DNA from: Streptomyces kanamyceticus
GTDB lineage: Bacteria > Actinomycetota > Actinomycetes > Streptomycetales > Streptomycetaceae
Length of the DNA stretch: 64,000 nt
Direction of reading: 5' to 3'
Assembly (NCBI RefSeq): GCF_008704495.1
Contig: NZ_CP023699.1
Location: forward strand, 9,362,001-9,426,000
This document shows positions 30,513 to 39,236 of this stretch, piece by piece. The notes beneath the pieces were generated by a model, which ran no database searches, was not told the origin of the DNA, and worked only from the letters and a program-made list of their open reading frames with translations. How positions within the stretch are numbered: the stretch's first letter is position 1; every line of letters starts with the position of its first letter. A program made the translations under genes and the position numbers.

Positions 30513-30603
30513 ACAGGCCTTCGCCCACGATCCAGGGCCACGCTCCCCTGCTCCACCACGACACGACTACCGGGGCTGGCTCGCATGATCGTGTTACGAG
30601 CTC
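30114..30603 (-). repeat. Right arm of the 490-base inverted duplication
   Basis: Reverse complement of 28,702-29,191. This arm holds the intact Imm1-like copy and truncates the gene to its right at 30,604. Confidence 0.85.
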
Positions 30604-30879
30604 ATAGGAAACGAAGTTCTCGATCTGGCAAATCCCTCTCGGCGCCCGGGTCTTCGGAGTGCGGTCCGGGTGGCGCAGATCGTAGGGCTGCACCTGAAGG
30701 CCGCTAACTCGCTTCGTCGGGGTAGCGAATTGCTTCAGCAGCACTTGGGAAACGAGGTGCTGGTGAGTCACGTGTTCGCTTGCCTCAGAGGCGAGTTCGG
30801 CGACTCTGGCCAGGTCGTCGCGTCCTGACCCGGTGCTGTTGATGTCCACAGAGGTCATAGTCCCAGGCCGTGTCCTCAC
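30604..30879 (-). pseudogene. 5' fragment of a DUF4238-like gene
   Basis: About 92 residues are readable before the frame enters the inverted arm. HVTHQHLVSQVLLKQFATPTKR matches the N-terminal pattern H..QHyv...lLkrFa of DUF4238 proteins, whose function is unknown. The rest of the gene is missing. Confidence 0.5.
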
Positions 30880-31091
30880 TGCGCACCAGAGATTCTTCCT
30901 CCTGGAGGATCGGAAGGGTCCTCATGATCTTCTTCTGAGCACCGGGATCGGTACCCCGACCAACCCGTCCCGGCTCGGTGACAGGCCAGGTTCCGCGTGG
31001 CCGCGATGGGGACCGCAATGCCGCTTGCGGAATGTTGGGATCTGTTGGCGGCGATTCGTGATCCCCTCCTACAGTGTGGAGTGAACTGTCT

Positions 31092-31122
31092 GCCAACTCA
31101 AATTATCCCTCTATGAGTTGGC
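31092..31122. promoter_or_regulatory. Inverted repeat upstream of a winged-helix-like gene
   Basis: GCCAACTCA and TGAGTTGGC are separated by 13 bases, about 30 bases before the ATG at 31,154. This is a possible operator for the protein encoded immediately downstream. No gene is seen between 30,880 and 31,153. Confidence 0.45.
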
Positions 31123-31153
31123 GGATTCCGACCTCGGGGCGAGGAGGCGGTTC

Positions 31154-31702
31154 ATGGCAGAGCTCATGGAGAAGCTGCGGTCAAGGGCATCGGCGTCGCG
31201 TGCTCAGGTGGAAGAACTGCGAATGCAGATTGCCGCGTTGCAGGAGAGGCTCGCCGAGGAGGAAGACCGGCTGTCGCGATGGGCGGTGGCAGAGGAAGCT
31301 CTGAACGAATTGCTGGCCGAGGACGAGGCTCCGGGCAGTGTGGACGTTACCCCGACGGCGCCCAGCGGCCAGGCGTCAGTGGCTGCGGCTGTGGTGGAGC
31401 GAGTGGTGGTGTCAGCTCCGGTGACGCGGGCGGACGGCAAGGTTCTGGGTGAGGCGAATGAGGATGTCGTGCTCGCGTTGGCATCGGCGGGACGGCCGCT
31501 ACGGGCCAAGCCGATCTGCGAGGCCGTCGGTTGGGATCTGGATCACCGCCGGGTGGAGAGGATGCGGGTGAAGCTGAAGCGGCTGGTCAAGCAGGGCTGG
31601 CTGATCGAAGGAGAGGTGGGACTGTTCGCGATCGCGCCCGGGGTCGGGGATCCTCCCGATGTGGGCGGGCGCGTGAATGGCACCGCGGTCGCAGACGCGT
31701 GA
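31154..31702 (+). CDS. Coiled-coil protein with a C-terminal winged-helix-like domain
   Basis: The 182-residue protein has an N-terminal coiled coil (AQVEELRMQIAALQERLAEE, about residues 15-50), an Ala/Val-rich linker, and a C-terminal helix-turn-helix-like region (VVLALASAGRPLRAKPICEAVGW...RVERMRVKLKRLVKQGW). It is probably a DNA-binding regulator or helper of the mobile unit to its right. The ATG at 31,154 has GAGGAGG upstream; a TTG at 31,118 is less likely. A 32-base palindrome follows the stop. Confidence 0.65.
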   Translation: MAELMEKLRSRASASRAQVEELRMQIAALQERLAEEEDRLSRWAVAEEALNELLAEDEAPGSVDVTPTAPSGQASVAAAVVERVVVSAPVTRADGKVLGEANEDVVLALASAGRPLRAKPICEAVGWDLDHRRVERMRVKLKRLVKQGWLIEGEVGLFAIAPGVGDPPDVGGRVNGTAVADA

Positions 31703-31705
31703 GGC

Positions 31706-31737
31706 GGCGCCGTCGGGATGGCCATCCCGACGGCGCC
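31706..31737. terminator. Perfect 32-base palindrome, probable terminator
   Basis: GGCGCCGTCGGGATGG is followed directly by its reverse complement. It lies three bases after the stop of the winged-helix-like gene. No T-run is present. Confidence 0.65.
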
Positions 31738-31896
31738 TGGGTTGCGAGAGCGCCCTGGTGAGATATCGGACAGGCTCACGCGTCCTTGACGATAGTGCTG
31801 TTGCAGCGTGTTGGGTTCGCTGAGCCGTAACTAGGCTCTGGCCTGCAGTTATTGCAGTCTGTGGGCTGGGAGGGCTTTGGCGGCATGTCTGCACCG

Positions 31897-32196
31897 TTAC
31901 CGGCGCGCAAGCGGCGGCCACAGCGGGGTGTTCAAGCCCGCCTCGAGCCGGGCGATGGTGGCGACATCGGGCCAGGTTCGGCCATCGAGGACGTCGCCGA
32001 TGGTCTGACGGTTGATACCCAGCAGGTCGGCGGCGCCGCGCCTGCTCAGGCCGCGTTCAGCCAGCGCAGCGGCCAGGCAGCGGGCGATGGTCTGGACGAC
32101 TGCTGCGGCGATGTCGTCGACGACCGCGTCGGGCCAGGCTTCCGGATCGTGGGCGCACTCCCTGGGCGCGCGGGAGCGCGCGTTCCCTCCGACCAT
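31897..32196 (-). CDS. Small Xre-type helix-turn-helix protein
   Basis: The 99-residue protein has the helix-turn-helix ALAERGLSRRGAADLLGINRQTIGDVLDGRTWPDVATIARLEAGL in its C-terminal half, typical of Cro/CI-type regulators. It is divergent from the recombinase-like gene at 32,269 (72 bases between starts) and may repress it. The ATG at 32,196 is chosen; the frame is open upstream through the recombinase gene, which is a shadow. Confidence 0.7.
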   Translation of the reverse strand: MVGGNARSRAPRECAHDPEAWPDAVVDDIAAAVVQTIARCLAAALAERGLSRRGAADLLGINRQTIGDVLDGRTWPDVATIARLEAGLNTPLWPPLARR

Positions 32197-32268
32197 GCTT
32201 CCACGCTCCTGTTCGTCGAGGTCGTACGCGACTTGGGTGGCAGGTTGAACTGCCGGTATTCGTGGTCC

Positions 32269-33192
32269 ATGGCAATCGACTCTGCGGCGTCTTCGGTGAT
32301 CGGCGCGTATTCTCCGCGCGAGCCGCCGCCCGTCTGGGACGAGGTCGCTCCGCTGGTGAAGGCCGTGGTGACCGCGACGATCGAGCGGGTCCCCTACGCG
32401 GTCGAGGACCTGTTGCACGTCGTTGCACGCTTGGCGATCTGGGCGGAAGGGCGAGGGGTTGACCGGGAGCCGTCGGCCTGGTTGCGCACCGAGACGATCG
32501 ATGGGTTCGTCCTCACAGGCTGCGCGGGCCTGGCACCGGGGACGTTGAGGACCTATCGCACATGGCTGCGACGCGTCCGAGACGTGCTGATCTGGGATGA
32601 GGGCGGCGAGAGCGAAGGGATCCACCTGTCGGCCCCGCCTGCGCCGGCACCGCCCTACGAACCGGACGAGCTTGTCCAGCTCCGTTCCTGGGCCCAGCGG
32701 CTGCGGCCGCGGGCCAGGTCGGATGCGCTGGCTCTGCTCGCGCTCGGCGACGGCCTGGGGTTGGCTCCCGGGGAGGTCGCCCGTCTGCGCGGCAGTCACC
32801 TCCGCCGCACCCGTTCGGGGGCCTGCGTGCTGGGTTCCGAAGTTTTCGGGCGGCTGCTGGTGGCCCGCGCGCAGTGGGAGGACGACCTCGCCGAGCTGGC
32901 CCGAGGAGCCGGAGACGATTTCCTGTTCCGTCCCGGCCACCAGGACCCTCCGCCGGACAACCTCGTCGCCGCGTGGACCTGGCAGCATCGGCCCGACGAT
33001 CCGTTGCCTCGGCTGAACGCCCGGCGTCTGCGGGCGTCTTGGATCGTGTCGCTGATGCGGCGCCGGATCGATCCCGGAGTGATCGCGGCCGCTGCCGGGC
33101 TTGCCTCGACCGCCTCGCTCGCGCGTTACCAGCATTTCGTGGCCCCGCCCAGCGTGAGGGAGACGGCCCGGCTGTTGCGAGGTAACAAGTGA
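32269..33192 (+). CDS. Tyrosine-recombinase-like protein lacking the first catalytic Arg
   Basis: The 307-residue protein has the shape of a tyrosine recombinase. The core-binding region has TLRTYRTWLRRVR. Box I would be LGDGLGLAPGEVARLRGSHL, where the family has GLR..E, so the catalytic Arg is replaced. The C-terminal box reads NARRLRASWIVSLMRRRIDPGVIAAAAGL ... LARYQHF, with a Tyr in the nucleophile position but no His-x-x-Arg. It may be an inactive accessory protein. Its stop overlaps the GTG of the transposase-like gene (GTGA), so the two are coupled. Confidence 0.6.
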   Translation: MAIDSAASSVIGAYSPREPPPVWDEVAPLVKAVVTATIERVPYAVEDLLHVVARLAIWAEGRGVDREPSAWLRTETIDGFVLTGCAGLAPGTLRTYRTWLRRVRDVLIWDEGGESEGIHLSAPPAPAPPYEPDELVQLRSWAQRLRPRARSDALALLALGDGLGLAPGEVARLRGSHLRRTRSGACVLGSEVFGRLLVARAQWEDDLAELARGAGDDFLFRPGHQDPPPDNLVAAWTWQHRPDDPLPRLNARRLRASWIVSLMRRRIDPGVIAAAAGLASTASLARYQHFVAPPSVRETARLLRGNK

Positions 33193-34937
33193 GGGCTCCG
33201 CCGCCCGGGCACCCGGCCGCCGCCGGGCGCGGCCGTCCACGGCCGGTGAGTGACGCACCCGCGCGCATCCCCGACTCCAAGGTGTTCCAGTTGGCCGCGC
33301 TGCTTGATCGCTCCGGCGTCCTCGCCTTGATTGACCGGGAATTGGCCGACCGGCCGGGCCCTGCGGGTCTGCCTGCGCGGACGGTGCTCACCGGTCTGCT
33401 GCTGGCGATCCACTACACCGGGAAGGCCACCTTGGCCGAGGCCTGGCGCATCCTCACCTTCTGCCTGTCGGACACTGCCCGGCACCGGATGGGCATCCGG
33501 GCAGAGGAGACCCTCAGCCCCACACGTCAACTGGCGCTGTCGCGCCGGATCTACCGGGCTTTCGACCGCATCACAACAGTGCTCGACCCGGCCCGCGCTG
33601 ACCGGCGCCGCCGCCTTCCTCTCGACGAGGCCGCCCGCCTCGCAGCCGCCTGGGAGGACGACGATCCCGAGCACATCCGCAAAAAGGCGGTGCAGCAGCA
33701 GATCTGCACCGCCCTGGTCACCACCACCATCCACATCGCCCGGCGCTGCGGGGCCCTGAGGCACTGGCAGGGCGATGTCGGGATCGACGCGACCGCCCTG
33801 GCCTCCTGGCACAAACACGCGGACGAGCAGCACTGCCTGGCTTCCGTAGACCTGACCGCGGGCTGGCATTACAGCGGCGGATCGGGCACGGGCACCTTCG
33901 GCCTGAGCGGGCATCTCGCACTCGCAGCCCAGGCCCGTCCCGCCCGGGGACGGATCGCGCACATCGTGCTCGGCTTGGCGGTCGACCACCCCGGCCGCCG
34001 CACCGGGAGAAACGCGGTCACCTTGCTGACACCGCTGGCCGAACTCGGCCTGCCCGCCGGAATGCTGGCGGTCGACCGCCTCTACACCGATGCCCGCCCC
34101 GAGTCCTTCGCTCTGCCCGTCCGCGCGCTGGGCTATCGCCTCGTCCTGGACTACAAAAAGGACCAGCGCGGCCCCCAGGGCGACCATCCCTTCCGCGGCT
34201 CCGTCATGATCGACGGCACCCTCACCTGCCCGCTCATCCCACCCGCCCTGGCCAACGCCACCCGCCGTCTGACCGACCGCGCCGCCCGCCGCCCGGACGA
34301 GACCACCCAGACGCAGATCAACAACCGGAAGCCGTACTTCCTCCACCTCAAGCAGGGCCCGGACCACACTGGAACGATCCGGCTCGCCTGCCCAGCCGCC
34401 GGCACCTCGCCCACCGTCAACTGCCCCCGCCGACCGTCGCCCCGCACACCCCCACAGACCGTCGATCTGACCGACCCGCGGCAGCGCAGCACCCATCCAG
34501 CGGCCCGGCCCACCGTGACCGCCCCGGACATCCTCAAGGGCAAGATGCCGGATATCTGCTACCAGCAGTCGATCTCCCTGCACCCCGGCGACCTCGGCAC
34601 GATCGAGAAGTTCCGCCAGGACCTGCCCTACCTCACCGACACCTGGCGCGGGGCCTTCCCTGTGATCCGAGCCCAGAACGAGGGAATCAACGGGATCCTC
34701 AAAGGCCACCGCATCGACATCTCCGAACCGAAGAACCGGCTCGCCCACGGCCGCGTCGCCCAGACCTTGCTGACCGCCCTCATGGTCACCATCGCGAACC
34801 TGATGATCCTGGACGTCTACTGCCAGACCACGCGCGGCGAGCACCTGTCCGCCACCGCCTACACCGACATCTCCACACCCGAGCCCGACCAGCCCGGACC
34901 CCATCCGACCGGGCGTCCCCCACCCCGACCCTCGTGA
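33189..34937 (+). CDS. DDE transposase-like protein
   Basis: The 582-residue protein has three acidic motifs in the right order for an IS4/IS5-type RNase H fold: VGIDATALASW, MLAVDRLYTDARPE, and IRAQNEGINGILKGHRID followed by RVAQTLLTALMVTIANL. The N-terminal region ARTVLTGLLLAIHYTGKATLAEAW resembles the start of transposases that begin with a DUF772-like helical domain. It is translated together with the recombinase-like gene. The family is not identified and no terminal inverted repeats were found around the pair. Confidence 0.6.
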   Translation: MRAPPPGHPAAAGRGRPRPVSDAPARIPDSKVFQLAALLDRSGVLALIDRELADRPGPAGLPARTVLTGLLLAIHYTGKATLAEAWRILTFCLSDTARHRMGIRAEETLSPTRQLALSRRIYRAFDRITTVLDPARADRRRRLPLDEAARLAAAWEDDDPEHIRKKAVQQQICTALVTTTIHIARRCGALRHWQGDVGIDATALASWHKHADEQHCLASVDLTAGWHYSGGSGTGTFGLSGHLALAAQARPARGRIAHIVLGLAVDHPGRRTGRNAVTLLTPLAELGLPAGMLAVDRLYTDARPESFALPVRALGYRLVLDYKKDQRGPQGDHPFRGSVMIDGTLTCPLIPPALANATRRLTDRAARRPDETTQTQINNRKPYFLHLKQGPDHTGTIRLACPAAGTSPTVNCPRRPSPRTPPQTVDLTDPRQRSTHPAARPTVTAPDILKGKMPDICYQQSISLHPGDLGTIEKFRQDLPYLTDTWRGAFPVIRAQNEGINGILKGHRIDISEPKNRLAHGRVAQTLLTALMVTIANLMILDVYCQTTRGEHLSATAYTDISTPEPDQPGPHPTGRPPPRPS

Positions 34938-35151
34938 TGATCCGGAAGTGAACAGCCACACCAACCGCCGCCACGAGACGTTCCCGGTCCCGCAGCCACA
35001 CCACCGCGCGCTCCGCCGCATCGGCCACCGCCGGAAGGCACCTCCGAGACCCCGGAACCGCCACTCAGCCCCGGTCGGGCCTCAAAAGACCTCCGAAAAC
35101 TGCAAGATCCCGCCCAATCGACTCGATCGGACGGGATCTCGGGAAGCCACC

Positions 35152-35460
35152 TTGAGCGAACTCAAGAACTTCCCCTACCAACTCACCGCCGACACTTACA
35201 CCAGTCTGCTGCCGCAGTTCGAGCAGGCTGCCGCCAACGCCCCCGTCGACCTAGTACCGCGCCGCAACGGTGTTGAGAAGCCTGCCGACCCACAACCCCC
35301 TGCAGCCGAAGCAGACTTCACACAGCCCCCAGCCTCAGCCCATGAGGACCCAATGGCGCAGCAAGAGACGTCCCCCGCCACCGCCACCGAGGCAACAGTG
35401 GATTGGCATCTACACACGGTGCGCACCAGCCCTCAAGAGGCGGCGCAGGACGCCGCCTGA
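35152..35460 (+). CDS. Small Pro/Ala-rich open frame before the right island border
   Basis: About 102 residues (LSELKNFPYQLTADTYTSLLPQF ...) with a low-complexity C-terminal half and no recognised domain. The frame is open back to 34,948. It is followed by a strong terminator, which supports transcription, but coding status is doubtful. Upstream, AGATCCCG (35,105) and CGGGATCT (35,132) form an inverted repeat. Confidence 0.3.
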   Translation: MSELKNFPYQLTADTYTSLLPQFEQAAANAPVDLVPRRNGVEKPADPQPPAAEADFTQPPASAHEDPMAQQETSPATATEATVDWHLHTVRTSPQEAAQDAA

Positions 35461-35499
35461 GCGCGTTGTCCCCCACTCGTCCCCTGCCCGCGAAGATGG

Positions 35500-35529
35500 C
35501 CCCTCGGAGATCACTCCGAGGGGTCTTTT
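35500..35529 (+). terminator. Rho-independent terminator at the right island end
   Basis: CCCCTCGGAG and CTCCGAGGGG pair around ATCA, followed by TCTTTT. It is the last feature of the island before the sbcC repeat 55 bases further on. Confidence 0.85.
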
Positions 35530-35584
35530 GCGCACTATTTTCCCAGTTCAGAGATGGTGTGCCGCACAGCACTTGAACCAGTGC

Positions 35585-35716
35585 CACCCTCTTCATCGAC
35601 GAGGGGTTCGGCAGCCTCGACGACCAGACGCTCGACGAGGTCCTGGACGTCCTGGACTCGCTGCGCGAACGGGACCGCAGCGTCGGCATCGTCAGCCACG
35701 TCGCGGACCTGCGGCG
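35585..35716. repeat. Right copy of the island-flanking direct repeat (attR-like)
   Basis: Identical over 132 bases to 291-422 inside sbcC. It lies at the border between accessory and conserved DNA. Confidence 0.85.
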
Positions 35717-35789
35717 CCGCGTGCACGCGCAGCTTGAGGTCGTGAAGGGCCGCGCGGGATCGGCCGTGCGGCAGCGGGGCGGGAGCTGA
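35585..35789 (+). pseudogene. sbcC: Displaced 3' end of sbcC
   Basis: The same frame as the end of sbcC, of the same length to the stop codon, encoding FIDEGFGSLD and a tail ending GRAGSAVRQRGGS. There is no start or upstream part. Its last 73 bases have codon choices typical of the chromosome, which suggests that this is the original gene end and the 423-495 tail came with the island. Confidence 0.8.
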
Positions 35790-36236
35790 TCAGCGGCCGA
35801 GCGGGCGCCGCGGCAGGGGAGAGGAGTAGACGACGCTCGTCGTCACCGAGCCGAGTGCGCCGATCTTTCCCGAGACCTCTTCGAGGTGCTGCATCGAGCG
35901 CGCGGTGACCTTGATGACGAAGCAGTCGTCGCCCGTGACGTGGTGCGCCTCGAGGATCTCGGGGGTCGCCTCGACCAGGTCGTGGAACGGCTTGTAGTTG
36001 CCGTTGGGGTAGCGCAGCCGCACGAAGGCCAGGATGGGCAGGCCGAGCCGCTCCGGATCGATCACGGCCGCGTACCCCTGGATCACACCCGCCTCCTCCA
36101 GGCGCCGCACGCGCTCGGTGACGGCGCTCGGGGACATCGAGACGGCGCGCGCCAACTCCGCGTAGCTGGCGCGGCCCTCGCGTTGGAGGACGTCGAGGAT
36201 GCGCCAGTCGGTGGCGTCCGTGGAATAACCGGTCAT
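35790..36236 (-). CDS. Lrp/AsnC-family transcriptional regulator
   Basis: The 148-residue protein has an N-terminal helix-turn-helix (DWRILDVLQREGRASYAELARAVSMS) and a C-terminal RAM ligand-binding domain (HHVTGDDCFVIKV). The ATG at 36,236 gives the usual family length; an upstream in-frame start at 36,272 is less likely. Its target is not indicated by the neighbours. It ends next to the displaced sbcC stop. Confidence 0.88.
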   Translation of the reverse strand: MTGYSTDATDWRILDVLQREGRASYAELARAVSMSPSAVTERVRRLEEAGVIQGYAAVIDPERLGLPILAFVRLRYPNGNYKPFHDLVEATPEILEAHHVTGDDCFVIKVTARSMQHLEEVSGKIGALGSVTTSVVYSSPLPRRPLGR

Positions 36237-36332
36237 GCCGGAGAGGTAACAGGGAAATCCCCGGCCGTACAAGGGGGATGCCGGGGAACGGTCCCGCTCG
36301 TCCGCATTTCGCCCGGCGTGATGTGTGTCGCC

Positions 36333-36369
36333 GTGCCGCCCCCGCGCGGTGAGAGCGCGGGGGCGGCAC
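36333..36369 (-). terminator. GC-rich hairpin downstream of the protease gene
   Basis: GTGCCGCCCCCGCGC pairs perfectly with GCGCGGGGGCGGCAC over a 7-base loop, 28 bases past the protease stop on the minus strand. Confidence 0.75.
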
Positions 36370-36396
36370 GCGGTCCTGTCGGACGCGTGCGCCCGG

Positions 36397-37149
36397 TCAG
36401 ACGCCCGCGACGCTCTGGATCCAGGAGCGGTACGCCGTCACGTTGCCGTACGCGGTCGTGGACTGGCGGTCACTGGTGGAGGCGACGCCGACCTGCGCGC
36501 CGCCCGCCATCATGGGTCCGCCCGAGTCGCCGCCCGCGGTGATGCCGTCGCCGCGCCGGGCGCAGATGGCGCTGCCGCCGTAGGCGTCCGTGCAGCCGCC
36601 GGTCACCACGACGTTGGCGACCTTCAGGCGCTGGGACTGGCAGTTGATCTCCGGGCTGCACTGGGAGGTCGCCCCCCAGCCGTACACCTGCACGGTCTGG
36701 CCCACCTGGACCGATCCCGGATTGCCCAGTCGCGCGTAGGTGCCCGGCACGGAACGGTCGAGCTGGACGAGGGAGAGGTCCGCGGTCGAGTGGCTCTGGA
36801 CGCGGATGCCGTTGGCCACCGTGCCGCCGGACGTCTGGTCGAGGCTGCCGATGCGGAACGAGAGGCCGCCGCCGCTGACACAGTGCTTCGCGGTGAGGAT
36901 CCAGGTCGGGGCGATGATCGTGGCGCTACAGGTCTGCCGGCCGTTGGAGAAGAGCCTGGCCGCCCAGGGGGCGTTGCTGGCGTAGCCGCCACCGATGATC
37001 GGACGGGGCGCGTCGACGGTTGCCGCGGGTGGCGTCTGCGTGTTCGCCGCGCTCTGGGCCGCGGCGGTGGGGGCCCCGAGGCCGAGTACGGCGAGCGCGG
37101 TGGCTGCGAGTGCGGGGGCGAGTCTGGGTATTCGCACGTTCGTCTCCAT
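36397..37149 (-). CDS. Secreted trypsin-like serine protease
   Basis: The 250-residue S1-family protease has a signal peptide (hydrophobic stretch LAPALAATALAVLGLGAPTAAAQ) and a short propeptide-like region before IIGGG at about 51. The triad is His89 (LTAKHC), Asp124 (TADLSLVQL) and Ser209 (GGDSGGP). Six Cys residues are placed to form three disulfides. It probably degrades extracellular protein. Start ATG at 37,149. Confidence 0.92.
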   Translation of the reverse strand: METNVRIPRLAPALAATALAVLGLGAPTAAAQSAANTQTPPAATVDAPRPIIGGGYASNAPWAARLFSNGRQTCSATIIAPTWILTAKHCVSGGGLSFRIGSLDQTSGGTVANGIRVQSHSTADLSLVQLDRSVPGTYARLGNPGSVQVGQTVQVYGWGATSQCSPEINCQSQRLKVANVVVTGGCTDAYGGSAICARRGDGITAGGDSGGPMMAGGAQVGVASTSDRQSTTAYGNVTAYRSWIQSVAGV

Positions 37150-37727
37150 TGTGTGGGGATGGAACTGTGTGGGGGTGGAACGTCCTTGGGTGAGGACAGG
37201 GCCGCATAGGTGTGGCGCATAGGTATGCGGCCCCTGGGCGCACGCGCGGAAGGCGGGTGTGTTCTGTCGCGTGCATGCCATCTCTGGCTGGGGTGAATCT
37301 GACAGAGGGGGCGCCGGCGGCGCAAGAGGTCTGCGCGTGCCCGAAACTCGTCGTTCCGGATGGCGGGCGGGCGCGCCGCGGGGGTGCTGGTGCGGCGCGA
37401 GACGGCATGCGGTGGCGGCCTCCGGCAGGGCGGAACCACCGTGTGGGCTTGCGGATCGCCGTATGGTCAAGCAGTTCAGGTCTGGACCATTCTCGGCGGA
37501 AGCGGTGCTCTCCTGGCAACGTTCTTTCGCGACAAACCTGTTGGCCCTCGGGCGCCCGCTCCCGCACTCGGGGAGGGCCCGAAGGGGCCGTGCGGGCGCC
37601 TAAGCGGCGGCCCGCCGTGCATCAGCTATGAAGAGGTGGTGACTTACCGGGGAATCCACTGCGGCATCATCGGGATGCCGGGGATCGTCCCTTCAGGGTT
37701 CCGGCCGCCGACCGTAGATTCTTCGCC
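37150..37727. other. Intergenic region without a recognised gene
   Basis: 578 bases between the divergently placed protease and rhodanese genes. Open frames here have no family likeness. It should hold promoters of both genes. Confidence 0.5.
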
Positions 37728-38243
37728 ATGAACAACACGAACACGCAGCTCAGCACTGCTTTTTCCGTCGCCCCCGGCGTCGCCAACTCCGTGCTGCGGG
37801 TGCCCCCGGCGTCCCCGGCCGCCGCTGCGGCGTACTTCGGCGCGAGCCTCGCCTTCCACGCCGATGTCTCCGATGTGGCGTCCGCGCTCGCCGCCGGTGG
37901 CGACCCGGGCTTCGTCGTGATCGACACCCGGTCCACCGCGTCCTGGGACCAGGGTCACGTCCCCGGCGCCCTCCACCTGCCCACCGCGCTCATCCCCGAG
38001 CAGGCGCACGCGTTGCTCGACCCTGCGGTGCCGGTGGTCACCTACTGCTGGGGCCCCGGATGCAACGGCGCGACCCGCGCGGCGCTCGCCCTGGCGCAAC
38101 TCGGCTTCCAGGTCAAGGAGATGCTCGGCGGCTTCGAGTACTGGGCGCGCGAGGGTTTCGAGTTCGAGACGTGGGAGGGCCGCGAGCAGCGCACGCCCGA
38201 CGCGCTCACGGCGCCGGTCGACGCCGAGGACTGCGGCTGCTGA
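37728..38243 (+). CDS. Rhodanese-domain sulfurtransferase-like protein
   Basis: The 171-residue single rhodanese domain has VVIDTRSTASWDQGHVPGALHLP in the first half and the active-site loop YCWGPGCNGA, with Cys107 as the likely catalytic residue and Cys112 in the loop. The protein ends in CGC. These proteins transfer sulfane sulfur or act in thiol stress. Confidence 0.85.
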   Translation: MNNTNTQLSTAFSVAPGVANSVLRVPPASPAAAAAYFGASLAFHADVSDVASALAAGGDPGFVVIDTRSTASWDQGHVPGALHLPTALIPEQAHALLDPAVPVVTYCWGPGCNGATRAALALAQLGFQVKEMLGGFEYWAREGFEFETWEGREQRTPDALTAPVDAEDCGC

Positions 38244-38325
38244 CGCGCCGCGGCGCACGTATGCAGGTCTGCACCCGCGAAAATCTCCGTGCGATGTGTT
38301 GTCGACGCGCGCATCATGATCTGCC

Positions 38326-39171
38326 ATGCCCCATCTTCCGCACCCCACGGCCGACCAACTCCGCCGCGATCCGCTGCCGTTGCGCGGCCGCACCGCACTC
38401 GTCACCGGTGCCAGCAGGCGCGGCGGCATCGGGTACGCCGTCGCACGGCGGCTCGCCGCGTACGGCGCCGGTGTCTATCTGCACCACCATGTTCCGCACG
38501 ATGCCGCGATGCCCTGGGGGACCGACCGCCCCGAGGACGTCGTCGAGGGCGTGCGTGAGGTGCTCGGAGATCCGGCGGCGCCGCTCCACGCGGGGCCCGG
38601 TGATCTGACGGAGGCCGACGCCCCGGCCCGGCTGATCGAGACCGCCGCCGACGCGCTCGGCGGGCGGCTCGACATCCTCGTCGCCAACCACGCGCTGAGC
38701 GGCCGTGACGGCTCGCTCGACGCCATCGACGCCGCCATGCTCGACGCGCACTGGGCAGTGGACGCCCGCTCCGTGATCCTGCTCGTCCAGGCGTACGCCA
38801 GGCGGCGCGCGAAGCTCCCGTCCCGCATGCCCGGCGGGCGGATCATGATGATGACGTCGGGGCAGGACATCGCGGGCGGCATGCCGGACGAGATCGCCTA
38901 CAGCCTGCAGAAGGGCGCGCTCGCCTCGGCGACCCGCACCCTCGCGACCACGCTCGCCGATCTCGCCGTCACGGTCAATTGCGTCAACCCCGGCCCCGTG
39001 GACACGGATTACCTCACCGGTGACGACTACGCGGCGGTCGAGGCGCGCTTCCCCGCGGGCCGCTGGGGGATGCCGGACGATCCGGCCCGGCTCATCTCCT
39101 GGCTCGCCACCGACGAGGCCGCCTGGATCAGCGGACAGGTCATCGACTCGGAGGGCGGCTTCCGCCGTTGA
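38326..39171 (+). CDS. Short-chain dehydrogenase/reductase
   Basis: The 281-residue SDR has the cofactor motif TGASRRGGIG near residue 27, the NAG-like motif VANHALSG, and the catalytic YSLQK. The NPGPVDTDYL motif lies in the C-terminal half. The substrate is unknown. It follows the rhodanese gene on the same strand after 82 bases. Confidence 0.87.
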   Translation: MPHLPHPTADQLRRDPLPLRGRTALVTGASRRGGIGYAVARRLAAYGAGVYLHHHVPHDAAMPWGTDRPEDVVEGVREVLGDPAAPLHAGPGDLTEADAPARLIETAADALGGRLDILVANHALSGRDGSLDAIDAAMLDAHWAVDARSVILLVQAYARRRAKLPSRMPGGRIMMMTSGQDIAGGMPDEIAYSLQKGALASATRTLATTLADLAVTVNCVNPGPVDTDYLTGDDYAAVEARFPAGRWGMPDDPARLISWLATDEAAWISGQVIDSEGGFRR

Positions 39172-39236
39172 CGTCCCTCGCCGGGCGGGCGAGGGACGTC
39201 AACGCGGCGCTCACCGTAGGGACGCCAACGCGGCGC

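Noticed and set aside
31852..33192. 446-residue version of the recombinase-like frame starting at 31,852
   Set aside because: Its first 139 residues are opposite the Xre regulator gene and have no family likeness; the ATG at 32,269 fits the recombinase N-terminus.
39177..39236. Two adjacent copies of GGGACG(T/C)CAACGCGGCGCTCAC
   Set aside because: A short local duplication between convergent genes with no evident role.
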